From: Amycolatopsis sp. NBC_01488
GTDB taxonomy: Bacteria > Actinomycetota > Actinomycetes > Mycobacteriales > Pseudonocardiaceae
Length of the DNA stretch: 64,000 nt
Reading direction: 5' to 3'
Assembly (NCBI RefSeq): GCF_036227105.1
Contig: NZ_CP109434.1
Span: forward strand, 1,554,001-1,618,000
Part shown: piece after piece, positions 42,864-50,964 of the stretch
Numbering within the stretch: the stretch's first letter is position 1
Layout: each line of letters begins with the position of its first letter
Notes under the pieces: generated by a model
Database searches by the model: none
What the model was told of the DNA's origin: nothing
The model's input: the letters and a program-made list of their open reading frames with translations, nothing else
Translations under genes and position numbers: made by a program

Positions 42864-44221
42864 TTCGCCCCGGCCGCCGGTTCGGTGTTGCGGCGGGTCT
42901 TCGCCCAGCCGTTGCGGCCGCGGATCAGCCGGAACAACGCGCGCCAGGACGTCACGTAGAACGTGTAGATGTAGGCCGCGTACGCGAAGCCAAGGCCGAT
43001 GCCGCGCAGCACATTGCGGCTGCGCAGGCACTTCAGCTGGTAGATCGGCCCCCAGACGAGGAACGGCAGCAGCCCGAACGAGCCGTAGATGGCGAAGAGG
43101 ATCCAGGCGCCGCCGGTGAACCACGTCCACATCTGCGCCGGGTCGCCCGCGGTGCTCACCACCAGCAGGACGAACGGGATCGGGTACAGCAGCGAGCCGA
43201 GCAGCTGCAGCCACGGCTGGGCCAGGTAGTACATCATCTCCGCCGCGCCGAGCGTGCTGACGTGCGGCGAGTCCCAGATCCGCCGCAGGTACCGCGCGCA
43301 CTGCATGGTGCCCTGGCCCCACCGCGTGCGCTGCACCAGGAACCGCCGCAGGCTGTACAGACCTTCCTGCGCCACATGGGAGTCCGGCGTGAACCCGGTG
43401 CGCCAGCCCTCGGTCAGCAGGTGGACGCCCAGCTCGAAGTCCTCCAGCAGCGAGCCGCGCCACGGCTGTTCGTCCGGGCCCGCGATGGAGTCGAGCGCGG
43501 TGAGCCGGGTGAACTGGCCGTTGCCGCCCATGGAGATCGTGCCGGTGAAGCCGCGGGACGTCTGGATCGCCGCGATCGCCGTGCGGAACTCCAGGTCCTG
43601 CAGCTGCGCGAGCTTGAGCCCGAACCAGCGCCCCACGGGGTTGCGCGACGGCGGCGGCGTCTCGACGTTGCTCATCCGGACGTCCAGCTGGACCGCGCCG
43701 GTCTCCGGGTCGCCGAAGAGGTGGTCCGCCGCGCAGACCTCCAGGCAGTTCGGCGCCGGGCGGCCGTCGGCGTCGACGACCACCACGACGACGTCGTCGC
43801 GGCGCGCGTCCGGGCCCATCCAGTCGTTCAGCGCCCGGTAGGCGGCGTTGAGGGCGTCGCCCTTGCCGGTCCGGGCTTCGGGCCGCACGCGCGGCACCAG
43901 GTGCAGGTACGGGTCGTAGCCGCCGTGGCGCCGCCACAGCATCCGGACGACGCGGGCGGTGCGGTCCTCGGAGTCGTCGTCGACGACCCAGACGTGCGCC
44001 TTGCGGAACGTCGTGCGCAGGTAGCGGATCGTCTCGCGGATGACCGTCTGCTCGTCGCGGCACGGCACGAAGAAGTGCCACGTGAAGTCCGCCGGATCGC
44101 CGACCGGGCCGGGCCTGCGGCGCAGGTACGGCACGACGATGACGACGACGTACACCAGGAACGCCACGCTCATCGTGAGTGCGAACGCCTGCGTGATCGC
44201 CAGCAGGACCTTGCCGCTCAT
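42845..44221 (-). CDS. Processive GT2 glycosyltransferase, membrane
   Basis: A 458-residue GT2 enzyme with helix 1 at ~5-29 (LLAITQAFALTMSVAFLVYV), a cytosolic catalytic domain and four or so C-terminal helices. The processive-synthase motifs are all visible: VVDDDSEDRTA (first Asp), VVVDADGRPAPN (DxD), LLEDFELGVHLL (ED, catalytic base) and QRTRWGQGT (QxxRW). Such enzymes build and extrude beta-linked polysaccharides. ATG 44221 is used because it overlaps the exosortase stop (ATGA); the longer frame runs through that gene. Operon exosortase-GT2. Probably makes a surface polysaccharide or glycan linked to the sorted proteins; inferred. Confidence 0.9.
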   Translation of the reverse strand: MSGKVLLAITQAFALTMSVAFLVYVVVIVVPYLRRRPGPVGDPADFTWHFFVPCRDEQTVIRETIRYLRTTFRKAHVWVVDDDSEDRTARVVRMLWRRHGGYDPYLHLVPRVRPEARTGKGDALNAAYRALNDWMGPDARRDDVVVVVVDADGRPAPNCLEVCAADHLFGDPETGAVQLDVRMSNVETPPPSRNPVGRWFGLKLAQLQDLEFRTAIAAIQTSRGFTGTISMGGNGQFTRLTALDSIAGPDEQPWRGSLLEDFELGVHLLTEGWRTGFTPDSHVAQEGLYSLRRFLVQRTRWGQGTMQCARYLRRIWDSPHVSTLGAAEMMYYLAQPWLQLLGSLLYPIPFVLLVVSTAGDPAQMWTWFTGGAWILFAIYGSFGLLPFLVWGPIYQLKCLRSRNVLRGIGLGFAYAAYIYTFYVTSWRALFRLIRGRNGWAKTRRNTEPAAGAKVALDA

Positions 44222-44757
44222 GCCTGCTTCTTCCGCGTCGACAGCCAGACGAACAGGACGAGCGAGACCGCGCCGCCGAACACGCTGACCATCGAGCCGA
44301 GCAGCGTGTGGCCCCAGTAGTAGCCCTCGTCGGTGCCGAAACCGTGGACGAGCCCGACGATCGTCAGAATGCGCAGCTGGTTGACCAGCACGACGACGAG
44401 CGCGGAAATGCCGAGGGAAAAGAACAGGCGCCGGGCATTGCCGGGCCGGAAGTACAGCATGATCATCGTCACAACGAGCAGCGGCAGCAAAAGGAACGCC
44501 GAAGAACATTCCGGCGTCATTCTCAACCCGAATGGACTAGCACCGCTCAACCCAAAGTAAACGGACTCGCGATCGGGCGCGACATAAACACCCGATGTAG
44601 TGACGACGTCGAGGATCGCGCCGGCGAGGCGCACTTCCAGTTCGCGGTAGAACCGCTCTCCCAGCACCACCGCGGCTCCCGCGGCGGCCAGCGCGCCGAG
44701 CGCGATGACCAGCGGAAACCTTGCCATGCCTGAGTTCGGAGCGCTCGCTACGGCCAC
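44218..44757 (-). CDS. Exosortase/archaeosortase-like protein
   Basis: A 179-residue membrane protein with about five hydrophobic helices. The catalytic triad layout of exosortases is visible: Cys84 in MTPECSSAFLLLPLLV, Arg129 in VVLVNQLRILTIVGLV and His150 in YYWGHTLLGSMVSV. By family knowledge these enzymes cut C-terminal tripartite signals of surface proteins and transfer them, and are often coupled to polysaccharide synthesis genes. The overlap (ATGA) with a processive GT2 enzyme and the divergent anchored protein at 45088 fit this. GTG 44757 follows AGAGGA by 6 nt. I call it exosortase-like from motifs and context; the subfamily is not certain. Confidence 0.82.
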   Translation of the reverse strand: MAVASAPNSGMARFPLVIALGALAAAGAAVVLGERFYRELEVRLAGAILDVVTTSGVYVAPDRESVYFGLSGASPFGLRMTPECSSAFLLLPLLVVTMIMLYFRPGNARRLFFSLGISALVVVLVNQLRILTIVGLVHGFGTDEGYYWGHTLLGSMVSVFGGAVSLVLFVWLSTRKKQA

Positions 44758-45087
44758 GACGGTCCTCTCGGTGTCGATTCTTCGATCAAGCTGCGGACCC
44801 CGAGCGAGCGTAAGTCATGAACGCCCGCGGTTCCACCCGGAGGTGTGGTTTGGCCGGCCATTCGGCAGAATCCGCGGCGAACTTGCTAGGCCGACCGGGT
44901 GATGTCGTGACGACCAGCCAAAACAACGTCGGGGAATACCCGATCCGGTGATTCGGAAAATTTCGTGTGCTATTCCGGCCGCTCTTCGCGATAGTCGATT
45001 CGCGTGCCGACTCGAGGCAAGCCGGTTCGATCCGCGCCGCCGTCACGCGAACTCCAGGGAAACCCAGCGAATTCGGAGGACCAGTTG
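44758..45087. other. Divergent promoter region of the sorting locus
   Basis: 330 bases between the exosortase operon and the anchored-protein gene. A distinctly AT-rich core lies at 44920-44975 (AATACCCGATCC, GGAAAATTTCG, GTGCTATTCC), where promoters for both directions are expected. No ORF of note and no RNA gene seen; GGAGGA (45075-45080) serves the right-hand gene. Confidence 0.45.
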
Positions 45088-45852
45088 ATGAAGAGCTCCC
45101 TCGTGCGCCGCGGCGGCCTGCTCGCCGCGGTCGTGGCGAGCGTCGTGCTCGCCGGCGCGGCGCCCGCTTCGGCCGCGCCCGGCGACGGGTCCGCGTACGG
45201 CGTGCACGTCGACGTGACCCTGCTCGGCCAGCCGGCCGTCAAGGCGGGTCCGCTCGCCGCCGCGAACACCGCGGGCCCGACGAGCAGCAGCCTGGCGAAG
45301 GTGAACCTGCCGGGGATCCTGACCACCGGCGTGATCAACACCGAGGCCAAGCGCGACGACGACTCCGGGGCGGTGACGGCGAAGGCGAGCACCGCCGACG
45401 TCGGCCTGCCGGTGCTCAAGGCCCTCGGGAACGTCGGGGTCAAGGCCGTCGAGGCGGTTTGCACGGCGACCCAGGAAGGCGTCAAGGGCAGCACCACGCT
45501 GGTCGGCGCGGACCTCGGGAGCGTCGGCGCGGTCGACGCCAACCCCGCGCCGAACACCCAGGTCAAGGTCGGGCTCGCCGGCGTCACCATCGCGACGGTC
45601 ATCCTCAACGAGCAGATCAAGAACAAGGACGGCAGCCTCACGGTCAACGCCCTGCACCTGAAGCTGCTCGGCGGGGTGGTCGGCGGGCTCGGCTCGGGTG
45701 ACGTCATCGTGTCGTCGGCGACCTGCGGCCCGGCCGCGCCGCCGATGCCGCTGGCGTCCGGGGCCGGGCTGTGGATCGGGCTCGGCCTGCTCGGCGCCGT
45801 CGCGGTGCCGGTCGGGACGCGCATCTACCGCCGTCGCTCCGCGCAGGCCTGA
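45088..45852 (+). CDS. Secreted anchored protein, candidate exosortase substrate
   Basis: A 254-residue protein: signal peptide 1-29 (GGLLAAVVASVVLAGAAPAS, ASA cleavage), a beta-rich middle domain of repeated Val/Thr/Gly/Ala strands with two Cys (VCTATQ and ATCGP), and a C-terminal tripartite tail (~218-254): PPMPLASGAGLW, hydrophobic helix IGLGLLGAVAVPVG, then TRIYRRRSAQA. The tail is not LPXTG; it resembles the 'choice-of-anchor P' type reported in actinobacteria. ATG 45088 follows GGAGGA by 7 nt. Divergent from the exosortase-GT2 operon, it is the best local candidate for the exosortase's target. Confidence 0.8.
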   Translation: MKSSLVRRGGLLAAVVASVVLAGAAPASAAPGDGSAYGVHVDVTLLGQPAVKAGPLAAANTAGPTSSSLAKVNLPGILTTGVINTEAKRDDDSGAVTAKASTADVGLPVLKALGNVGVKAVEAVCTATQEGVKGSTTLVGADLGSVGAVDANPAPNTQVKVGLAGVTIATVILNEQIKNKDGSLTVNALHLKLLGGVVGGLGSGDVIVSSATCGPAAPPMPLASGAGLWIGLGLLGAVAVPVGTRIYRRRSAQA

Positions 45853-45863
45853 GCGAGGCCGGG

Positions 45864-46043
45864 ATGTACAAGATGCCGGGTGCGGGCGTCGGCGTGGCCG
45901 GTGGCGGGGTGGGCACCCTCGCCGCCACCGGGGCCGACGTCGGGTGGTGGCTGGCCGTCGGCGTGCTCCTGGTCCTGCTCGGGACCGTCGCGCTGATCGC
46001 CATCCACCGCCGCAACCGCCGCCTCTCCCGGGCGCGGGATTGA
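45864..46043 (+). CDS. 59-residue protein with LAATG sorting signal
   Basis: A tiny ORF from ATG 45864: MYKMPGAGVGVAGGGVG, then LAATG (18-22), a hydrophobic helix (VGWWLAVGVLLVLLGTVALI) and RRNRRLSRARD at the end. LAxTG + helix + basic tail is the signal read by class E sortases, common in high-GC actinobacteria. There is no signal peptide and no folded domain, so nearly the whole protein is a sorting signal. It begins 12 nt after the previous stop, so the two are co-transcribed. It could be a membrane-held regulator, a wall-anchored tag, or a shortened remnant; the role is unknown. Confidence 0.72.
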   Translation: MYKMPGAGVGVAGGGVGTLAATGADVGWWLAVGVLLVLLGTVALIAIHRRNRRLSRARD

Positions 46044-46137
46044 GAGGAGGGCCGCCGGCGTGTGCCCCTCGCACGCCGGCGGCCCGATGCCGGAGATTTC
46101 CTGGACACTGGACCATGTGGAGAAGGAGCACCGCGGC

Positions 46138-47289
46138 GTGGATGTGATGTTGCTGGCCGGGACCCGGCCGGAAGCGCTGAAGCTCGCGCCGCTCGCGCTG
46201 GCACTGGACGCGCACCCGGCCCTGCGGCCGATCCTGGTCCACAGCGGGCAGCACGCGGGCATGGTCGAGCAGGCACTGGCGCCGTTCGGCCTGGTCGGGG
46301 ACGTGTGGCTGGACGTGCCGCCGCGCGTCACCGGCGGTCAGGCGGAGCTCGTCGCGGGCCTGCTGCCCGCGCTCGACGACGTGCTGCGCCGCTTCGCCCC
46401 GGCCGCGCTCGTCGTCCAGGGCGACACCACGACGACGCTCGCCGGCGCGCTGGCCGCGTTCTGGCTGGGCATCCCGGTGGTGCACCTCGAAGCCGGGCTG
46501 CGCACGCACGACCTCGCCGCGCCGTTCCCGGAGGAGGGCGCGCGGCAGATGGTGTCCCGGCTGGCGGCGCTGCACCTGGCGCCGACCCTCGGCGCGGCGG
46601 CCGAGCTGCGCTCGGAAGGCGTGGCGCGGCAACGGATCGCGGTCACGGGCAACACGATCGTCGACGCCGTGCTGGAGATCGCGGCGCGCGACCTCCCGGC
46701 CCGCGACACGGCACTGGCGTTGCTCGAGATGGAGATCGCGGAGGCGGGCGAGCGGCTGGTGCTCGTGACGTCGCACCGGCGCGAGTCGTGGGGCGAGCCG
46801 CTGGAGCGGACGCTGGCCGCGGTGCAGCTGATCGTCGCCGAGCACCCGGACGTGCAGGTGCTGTTCCCGGCGCACCCGAACCCCCAGCTCCGCGACCAGG
46901 TCGAGGCGGCGCTCGGCGGGCTGCCGCGCGTGACCGTGACGGACCCGCTGGAGTACCCGGACCTGGTCCGCGCGCTGCGGCTGGCGTCGCTGGTGCTGAC
47001 GGATTCGGGCGGCATCCAGGAGGAGGCGCCGACGTTCGGCACGCCGGTCCTGGTGCTGCGCGACGTCACCGAGCGGGTCGAGGTCGTGGAGGCGGGCTGT
47101 GCGTGGCTGGTGGGCACGGACACGTCACGGATCGCCGACACCGCGGCCCGCCTGCTGGGCGGCGAGCTGCGCCCAGCCCAGGTGGGAAACCCTTACGGCG
47201 AAGGCAATGCGGCCGTGCTGGCGGTGGCCGCGATCGAGGAACTGCTCGGCGTCGGGTCCCCGGCTCGCCGGCACGCCGCGGCTTCCTAG
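46138..47289 (+). CDS. wecB: UDP-N-acetylglucosamine 2-epimerase (non-hydrolysing)
   Basis: A 383-residue enzyme interconverting UDP-GlcNAc and UDP-ManNAc for surface polysaccharides. Seen: LLAGTRPEALKLAPLALAL, VQGDTTTTLAGALAAFW, VVHLEAGLRTHDLAAPFPEE, TGNTIVDAVLEIA, VTSHRRESWGEPL, DSGGIQEEAPTFGTPVLVLR, TERVE. These are the substrate and catalytic segments of WecB/MnaA. GTG 46138 follows AAGGAG (46123-46128) by 9 nt; the longer frame from 46060 would include poor sequence. It closes the plus-strand run after the sorted proteins and probably supplies precursor for the same envelope polymer. It originally ended at the hairpin now split by the IS481 element. Confidence 0.93.
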   Translation: MDVMLLAGTRPEALKLAPLALALDAHPALRPILVHSGQHAGMVEQALAPFGLVGDVWLDVPPRVTGGQAELVAGLLPALDDVLRRFAPAALVVQGDTTTTLAGALAAFWLGIPVVHLEAGLRTHDLAAPFPEEGARQMVSRLAALHLAPTLGAAAELRSEGVARQRIAVTGNTIVDAVLEIAARDLPARDTALALLEMEIAEAGERLVLVTSHRRESWGEPLERTLAAVQLIVAEHPDVQVLFPAHPNPQLRDQVEAALGGLPRVTVTDPLEYPDLVRALRLASLVLTDSGGIQEEAPTFGTPVLVLRDVTERVEVVEAGCAWLVGTDTSRIADTAARLLGGELRPAQVGNPYGEGNAAVLAVAAIEELLGVGSPARRHAAAS

Positions 47290-47298
47290 GCCAAGACT

Positions 47299-47317
47299 GG
47301 TCGTGAGTGAGAAACAG
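47299..47317. terminator. Left arm of a terminator split by IS481
   Basis: GGTCGTGAGTGAGAAACAG is the exact reverse complement of 48655-48673. Joined without the IS element the two arms give a 19-bp perfect hairpin with a 10-nt loop between the convergent epimerase and tsaD. Confidence 0.85.
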
Positions 47318-47328
47318 GGTTAGAACAC

Positions 47329-48643
47329 TGTGCCGCAGCTCAGGACATCGCCGACAGTTGATGTCTCAGGACATCGCGGACACTGATCGGCCTGTCGGCG
47401 TAGTGACCAGGGCTTTTGTGGTGATCATGCGGCGATGGGCAGAACAGGGTTTTCGATGGATCCTGAGTTCGTCGCCGCGGTCGCGCAGGCCGCTCACGGC
47501 GAGAAGATCAACGTGGCGCGGTTCTGCCACGAGCACGGCGTGTCCCGGGACACCTTCTACAAGTATGTAACCCGGTTCCGCACGGAGGGAGCCAGCGGGT
47601 TCACCCGCCGCAGCACTGCCCCGCACCACCGCCCCAGCACCCTCAGCGCGGCGGTGGCCGAGGCGGTGCTGCGGGCCCGCAAGGAACTGGCCGAGGCAGG
47701 CCTCGACAACGGCCCGATCTCCATCCGCTGGCGGCTGAAGGACGCCGGGGTCACCCCGGTCCCGTCGCGGGCCTCGATCCACCGGATCCTGTGCGCCCAC
47801 GGCCAGATCGTCCCGCAGCCGCGCAAGAAACCCCGGACCCGGCGCCGGTTCACCTACGCCGACCCCAACGGCTGCTGGCAGATCGACGGCATGGAGCACC
47901 ACCTCGCCGACGGCACCAAGGTCTGCATCCTCCAGATCCTCGACGACCACTCCCGCCTCGACGTCGGCTCCTACGCCGCCCCCGGCGAAACCACCGCCGA
48001 CACCTGGACCGCGCTACAACACGCCTTCGCCGGCTACGGCGTACCTGTAAAACTCCTGTCCGACAACGGGCTCGCCTTCACCGGCCGCCACCGCGGCTGG
48101 ATGGTCGAACTGGAACGCCACCTCGCCGAACTCGGGGTCACCAGCATCGCCTCCACCCCGCACCACCCGCAGACCTGCGGCAAAAACGAACGCCTCCACC
48201 AGACCTTGCAGAAATGGCTCGCCGCCCGACCACCCGCCAAGAACCTTGCTGCCCTGCAACAGCTTCTCGACGAATACCGACAGGAGTACAACAACCGCCG
48301 CCACCAAAGCCTCGACGGTCAGACACCCCAGCAACGCTACGACGCCCGCCCCAAAGCCACCCCCGCCACCGGGCCCCGCCGGCCCAGCGGCGTCACCACC
48401 CGCCCCGTCTCCGCCACCGGCGTGATCGCCTTCTCCGGCTGCTCCATCGTCCTGGGACGCACCTGGGCCGGGCACGCCGCCACCGTCTACTGGCAAGGCG
48501 ACCGCGTCACCGTCATGGTCGACGACACGGTCGCCCGCCAACTCACGCTAGACCGCTCGGTACGCTACCAACGCCTCACCAACCAGAAACTGTCCGGAAA
48601 GTCCTGAGACATATCTGTCCGATATGTCCTGAGACAGCGCACA
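47329..48643. mobile_element. IS481-family insertion sequence, 1315 bp
   Basis: The ends are imperfect inverted repeats starting TGTGC: left TGTGCCGCAGCTCAGGACAT (47329-47348), right (reverse) TGTGCGCTGTCTCAGGACAT (48624-48643), and both continue with a second TCTCAGGAC block. Flanking 12-bp copies GGGTTAGAACAC (47317-47328) and GCGTTAGAACAC (48644-48655) differ at one base and are the target-site duplication. The element carries one intact transposase gene. Insertion lies in the loop of a terminator hairpin, and no gene is broken. Confidence 0.88.
47435..48607 (+). CDS. IS481-family transposase
   Basis: A 390-residue DDE transposase. N-terminal HTH of ~100 residues (VARFCHEHGVSRDTFYKYVT, RPSTLSAAVAEAVLRARKEL) and an rve-type integrase core: WQIDGMEHHLADG (first Asp), LSDNGLAFTG (second Asp) and GKNERLHQTLQKWL (Glu), then EYNNRRHQSLDGQTPQQRY, typical of IS481. 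The frame is full-length and uninterrupted, so the element may be active. ATG 47435 is the first in frame; ATG 47456 (MDPEFVAAV) is an alternative. Confidence 0.94.
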   Translation: MGRTGFSMDPEFVAAVAQAAHGEKINVARFCHEHGVSRDTFYKYVTRFRTEGASGFTRRSTAPHHRPSTLSAAVAEAVLRARKELAEAGLDNGPISIRWRLKDAGVTPVPSRASIHRILCAHGQIVPQPRKKPRTRRRFTYADPNGCWQIDGMEHHLADGTKVCILQILDDHSRLDVGSYAAPGETTADTWTALQHAFAGYGVPVKLLSDNGLAFTGRHRGWMVELERHLAELGVTSIASTPHHPQTCGKNERLHQTLQKWLAARPPAKNLAALQQLLDEYRQEYNNRRHQSLDGQTPQQRYDARPKATPATGPRRPSGVTTRPVSATGVIAFSGCSIVLGRTWAGHAATVYWQGDRVTVMVDDTVARQLTLDRSVRYQRLTNQKLSGKS

Positions 48644-48654
48644 GCGTTAGAACA

Positions 48655-48673
48655 CTGTTTCTCACTCACGACC
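48655..48673. terminator. Right arm of the split terminator
   Basis: CTGTTTCTCACTCACGACC pairs perfectly with 47299-47317. It begins inside the right target-site duplication and ends 4 nt before the tsaD stop codon. Neither arm alone can form the hairpin. Confidence 0.85.
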
Positions 48674-48677
48674 GGTA

Positions 48678-49724
48678 CTAGAGCGAGACCACGTTCACCG
48701 GGAGCGCCGGGTTCGCGCTGAAGTCGAGCGCCGCCGTCGGGCGCTTGGCCGCCACCACGTGGGCGCCCAGTGCCGCGATCATCGCGCCGTTGTCCGTGCA
48801 CAGGCGCGGCCGTGGCACCCGCAGCTCGATCCCCGCCGCTTCGCAGCGTTCGGCCGCCAGCGACGACAGCCGCGAGTTCGCCGCCACCCCACCGGAAATC
48901 ACGATGGTGCCGATCCCCTGCTCCTTGGCCGCGCGGATCGCCTTCATCGTCAGCACGTCCGCGACCGCCTCCTGGAACGACGCCGCGACGTCGTCCACCG
49001 GGATCTGCTCGCCGCGCCGCTCGGCGCTTTCCACCCACCGCGCCACCGACGTCTTCAAGCCGGAGAAGGAAAAGTCGTGCTTCGCGTCGCGCGGGCCCGT
49101 CATGCCGCGCGGGAATGCGATCGCCGCCGGGTCGCCGTTCTTCGCCGCCTTGTCGATCGGCGGGCCGCCCGGGTACGGCAGGCCGAGCACGCGCGCGACC
49201 TTGTCGTACGCCTCGCCGGCCGCGTCGTCCACAGTGGACCCCAGCTCGGTGATCGAGGACGCGATGTCGTCGACGCGCAGCAGCTGCGTGTGCCCGCCCG
49301 ATACCAGCAGCGCCAGGCACGGCGTGGGCAACGGCCCGTGCTGCAGCGTGTCGACCGCGATGTGCCCGGCCAGGTGGTTGACGCCGTAGAGCGGCACGTC
49401 CAGCGCCGTCGCGTACGCCTTCGCCGCGGAGACGCCGACGAGCAGCGCTCCCGCCAGGCCCGGCCCGGCCGTCACCGCGATGGCGTCCACATCGGACAGT
49501 GCGAGCCCGGCCTTCTCGAAGGCGCGCGACGTCGTCGGGACCATCGCCTCCAGGTGCGCGCGGCTCGCGACCTCGGGCACCACGCCGCCGAAGCGGGCGT
49601 GCTGCTCGACGCTGGAGGCGACCTCGTCGGCGAGCAGCTCGACCGTGCCGTCGTCGTGCAGGCGGACCAGGCCGACGCCGGTCTCGTCGCACGAGCTCTC
49701 GATGCCCATGATGATGCGTGACAT
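48678..49724 (-). CDS. tsaD: tRNA threonylcarbamoyladenosine transferase TsaD
   Basis: A 348-residue ASKHA-fold enzyme that transfers the threonylcarbamoyl group to A37 of ANN-decoding tRNAs. Seen: [36 protein letters not shown], the metal ligands in [11 protein letters not shown] (HxxxH), [44 protein letters not shown], and a late DNGAM Asp ligand. ATG 49724 overlaps the rimI stop (TGATG). Operon tsaB-rimI-tsaD on the minus strand, in the same order as Rv3421c-Rv3419c. Works with TsaB and TsaE and needs TsaC from elsewhere. Confidence 0.97.
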   Translation of the reverse strand: MSRIIMGIESSCDETGVGLVRLHDDGTVELLADEVASSVEQHARFGGVVPEVASRAHLEAMVPTTSRAFEKAGLALSDVDAIAVTAGPGLAGALLVGVSAAKAYATALDVPLYGVNHLAGHIAVDTLQHGPLPTPCLALLVSGGHTQLLRVDDIASSITELGSTVDDAAGEAYDKVARVLGLPYPGGPPIDKAAKNGDPAAIAFPRGMTGPRDAKHDFSFSGLKTSVARWVESAERRGEQIPVDDVAASFQEAVADVLTMKAIRAAKEQGIGTIVISGGVAANSRLSSLAAERCEAAGIELRVPRPRLCTDNGAMIAALGAHVVAAKRPTAALDFSANPALPVNVVSL

Positions 49725-50203
49725 CAGCCCGCCACCTCGTCTCGCGTCCGCGCGGGGCGGACCATCGTGTACGCGTCGGCGCCGGAGGGCTGGTAGTAGC
49801 GCTTCCGGATGCCGAGCCGTTCGAAGCCGTGGCTCTCGTACAGCGCGAGAGCCGAGTCGTTGTCCGTGCGGACCTCGAGGAACACCGGCGCCTCGAACTC
49901 GTCGGCCCGCTCGAGCAGCGCCCGCAGCAGCGCCTTGCCGATGCCCTGACGCTGGTGCTCGGGCGCGACGCCGATGGTGTGCACGGTCGCCTCGTACTCG
50001 CCGCGGCGCCGGCCGACGACGGCCAGCCCGGCGTACCCGAGCAGCTCGTCGCCCTCGTCCGGGCGCGCGGCGAGGTAGAAGTTGCCCGCGTCCAGCTCCG
50101 AGTGGAAGGCGCGGGAGCTCCACGGGTCGTCGCCGGGGAAGAGGATCCGCTCGATCTCGACGCACCGGGCGATGTCCCGGCGGCGCAGGGGCTCGAGTCT
50201 CAC
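49724..50203 (-). CDS. rimI: Ribosomal-protein-alanine N-acetyltransferase RimI
   Basis: A 159-residue GNAT acetyltransferase: [40 protein letters not shown] (acetyl-CoA loop R/Q-x-x-G-x-G), [20 protein letters not shown] and [13 protein letters not shown]. It acetylates the N-terminus of ribosomal S18 and other proteins. GTG 50203 overlaps the tsaB stop (GTGA) and its own stop overlaps the tsaD ATG, so three genes are coupled. Placement between tsaB and tsaD is conserved in actinobacteria. Confidence 0.95.
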   Translation of the reverse strand: MRLEPLRRRDIARCVEIERILFPGDDPWSSRAFHSELDAGNFYLAARPDEGDELLGYAGLAVVGRRRGEYEATVHTIGVAPEHQRQGIGKALLRALLERADEFEAPVFLEVRTDNDSALALYESHGFERLGIRKRYYQPSGADAYTMVRPARTRDEVAG

Positions 50204-50865
50204 GGCGTGGTCACCCGTTTCGGCGCCGTCGGCTCGGCGGCGTCGGGACGGCGGAGGTACAACGGCGTCAGCGGCGCGGGTGTTTCCTTCGCCAGCAACG
50301 CGCTGCGAGCGGCCTTCGCCAGCCCGGCGGGCGAGGGGAAGCGCGGCTCGATCGGCCGGACGTCGAGCGCGGCGGCGTACAGCACCGCGCCGTCGCCGGC
50401 CGCGACCTTGACGTCGGTCTCCAGGTCGGCCGGGCGCTGGACGTGCGGGCCGTCGGTGCGGTGGCCGGTGGCGTCGTAGGCGGCCCAGTAGACCTCGCGG
50501 CGGCGGGCGTCGGTGAGGACGAGGAACGCGCTGTCGCCCGAGGCGACGTCGGCGGCGAGCGCGTCGAGGCTGCAGACCGGGTACACCGGGATGCCGAGGG
50601 CGTACCCGAACGCGGCGGCCGTCGCCATCCCGGCGCGCAGGCCGGTGAAGGGGCCGGGGCCGACGCCGACGACGATCGCGTCTAGGTCCTTGAGGGTCAC
50701 CCCGGCGGCTTCGGCGGACGCCAGCGCGTGCGGCGTGATCAGCTCGCCGTGGGCGCGGGGATCGACCGTGATCCGGTCGCCGCGCGTCTCGACGCCGTCG
50801 TCGTCCACCGCGACGACGCCCGCGGTCACCGCCGGGGTCGAGGTATCGATCGCCAGTACCAACAC
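50200..50865 (-). CDS. tsaB: tRNA threonylcarbamoyladenosine protein TsaB
   Basis: A 221-residue ASKHA-fold partner of Tsa[57 protein letters not shown], the middle [19 protein letters not shown], and a variable C-terminal half. It is the scaffold that activates TsaD. GTG 50865 has TAGGCT (50874-50879 in reverse) 8 nt upstream, a likely leaderless promoter for the whole tsaB-rimI-tsaD operon. tsaE is not adjacent: a two-gene malonate unit lies between. Confidence 0.95.
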   Translation of the reverse strand: MLVLAIDTSTPAVTAGVVAVDDDGVETRGDRITVDPRAHGELITPHALASAEAAGVTLKDLDAIVVGVGPGPFTGLRAGMATAAAFGYALGIPVYPVCSLDALAADVASGDSAFLVLTDARRREVYWAAYDATGHRTDGPHVQRPADLETDVKVAAGDGAVLYAAALDVRPIEPRFPSPAGLAKAARSALLAKETPAPLTPLYLRRPDAAEPTAPKRVTTP

Positions 50866-50964
50866 GGTGTCCCAGCCTACGACCAGGGCCTTCGGCCGCT
50901 TGCTGCAGGGGACGGATCCGCACGGTAACGTGCGGAGCGAGTTTGATACTGGGAGGTCCCCGCG

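Noticed and set aside
46062..47306. A long alternative frame over the epimerase
   Set aside because: Out of frame with the WecB motifs and composed mostly of Arg, Gly and Ala.
47791..48681. A second frame inside the IS481 element
   Set aside because: It is a +1 shadow of the intact transposase with His/Arg/Pro bias; IS481 transposases are made from one frame.
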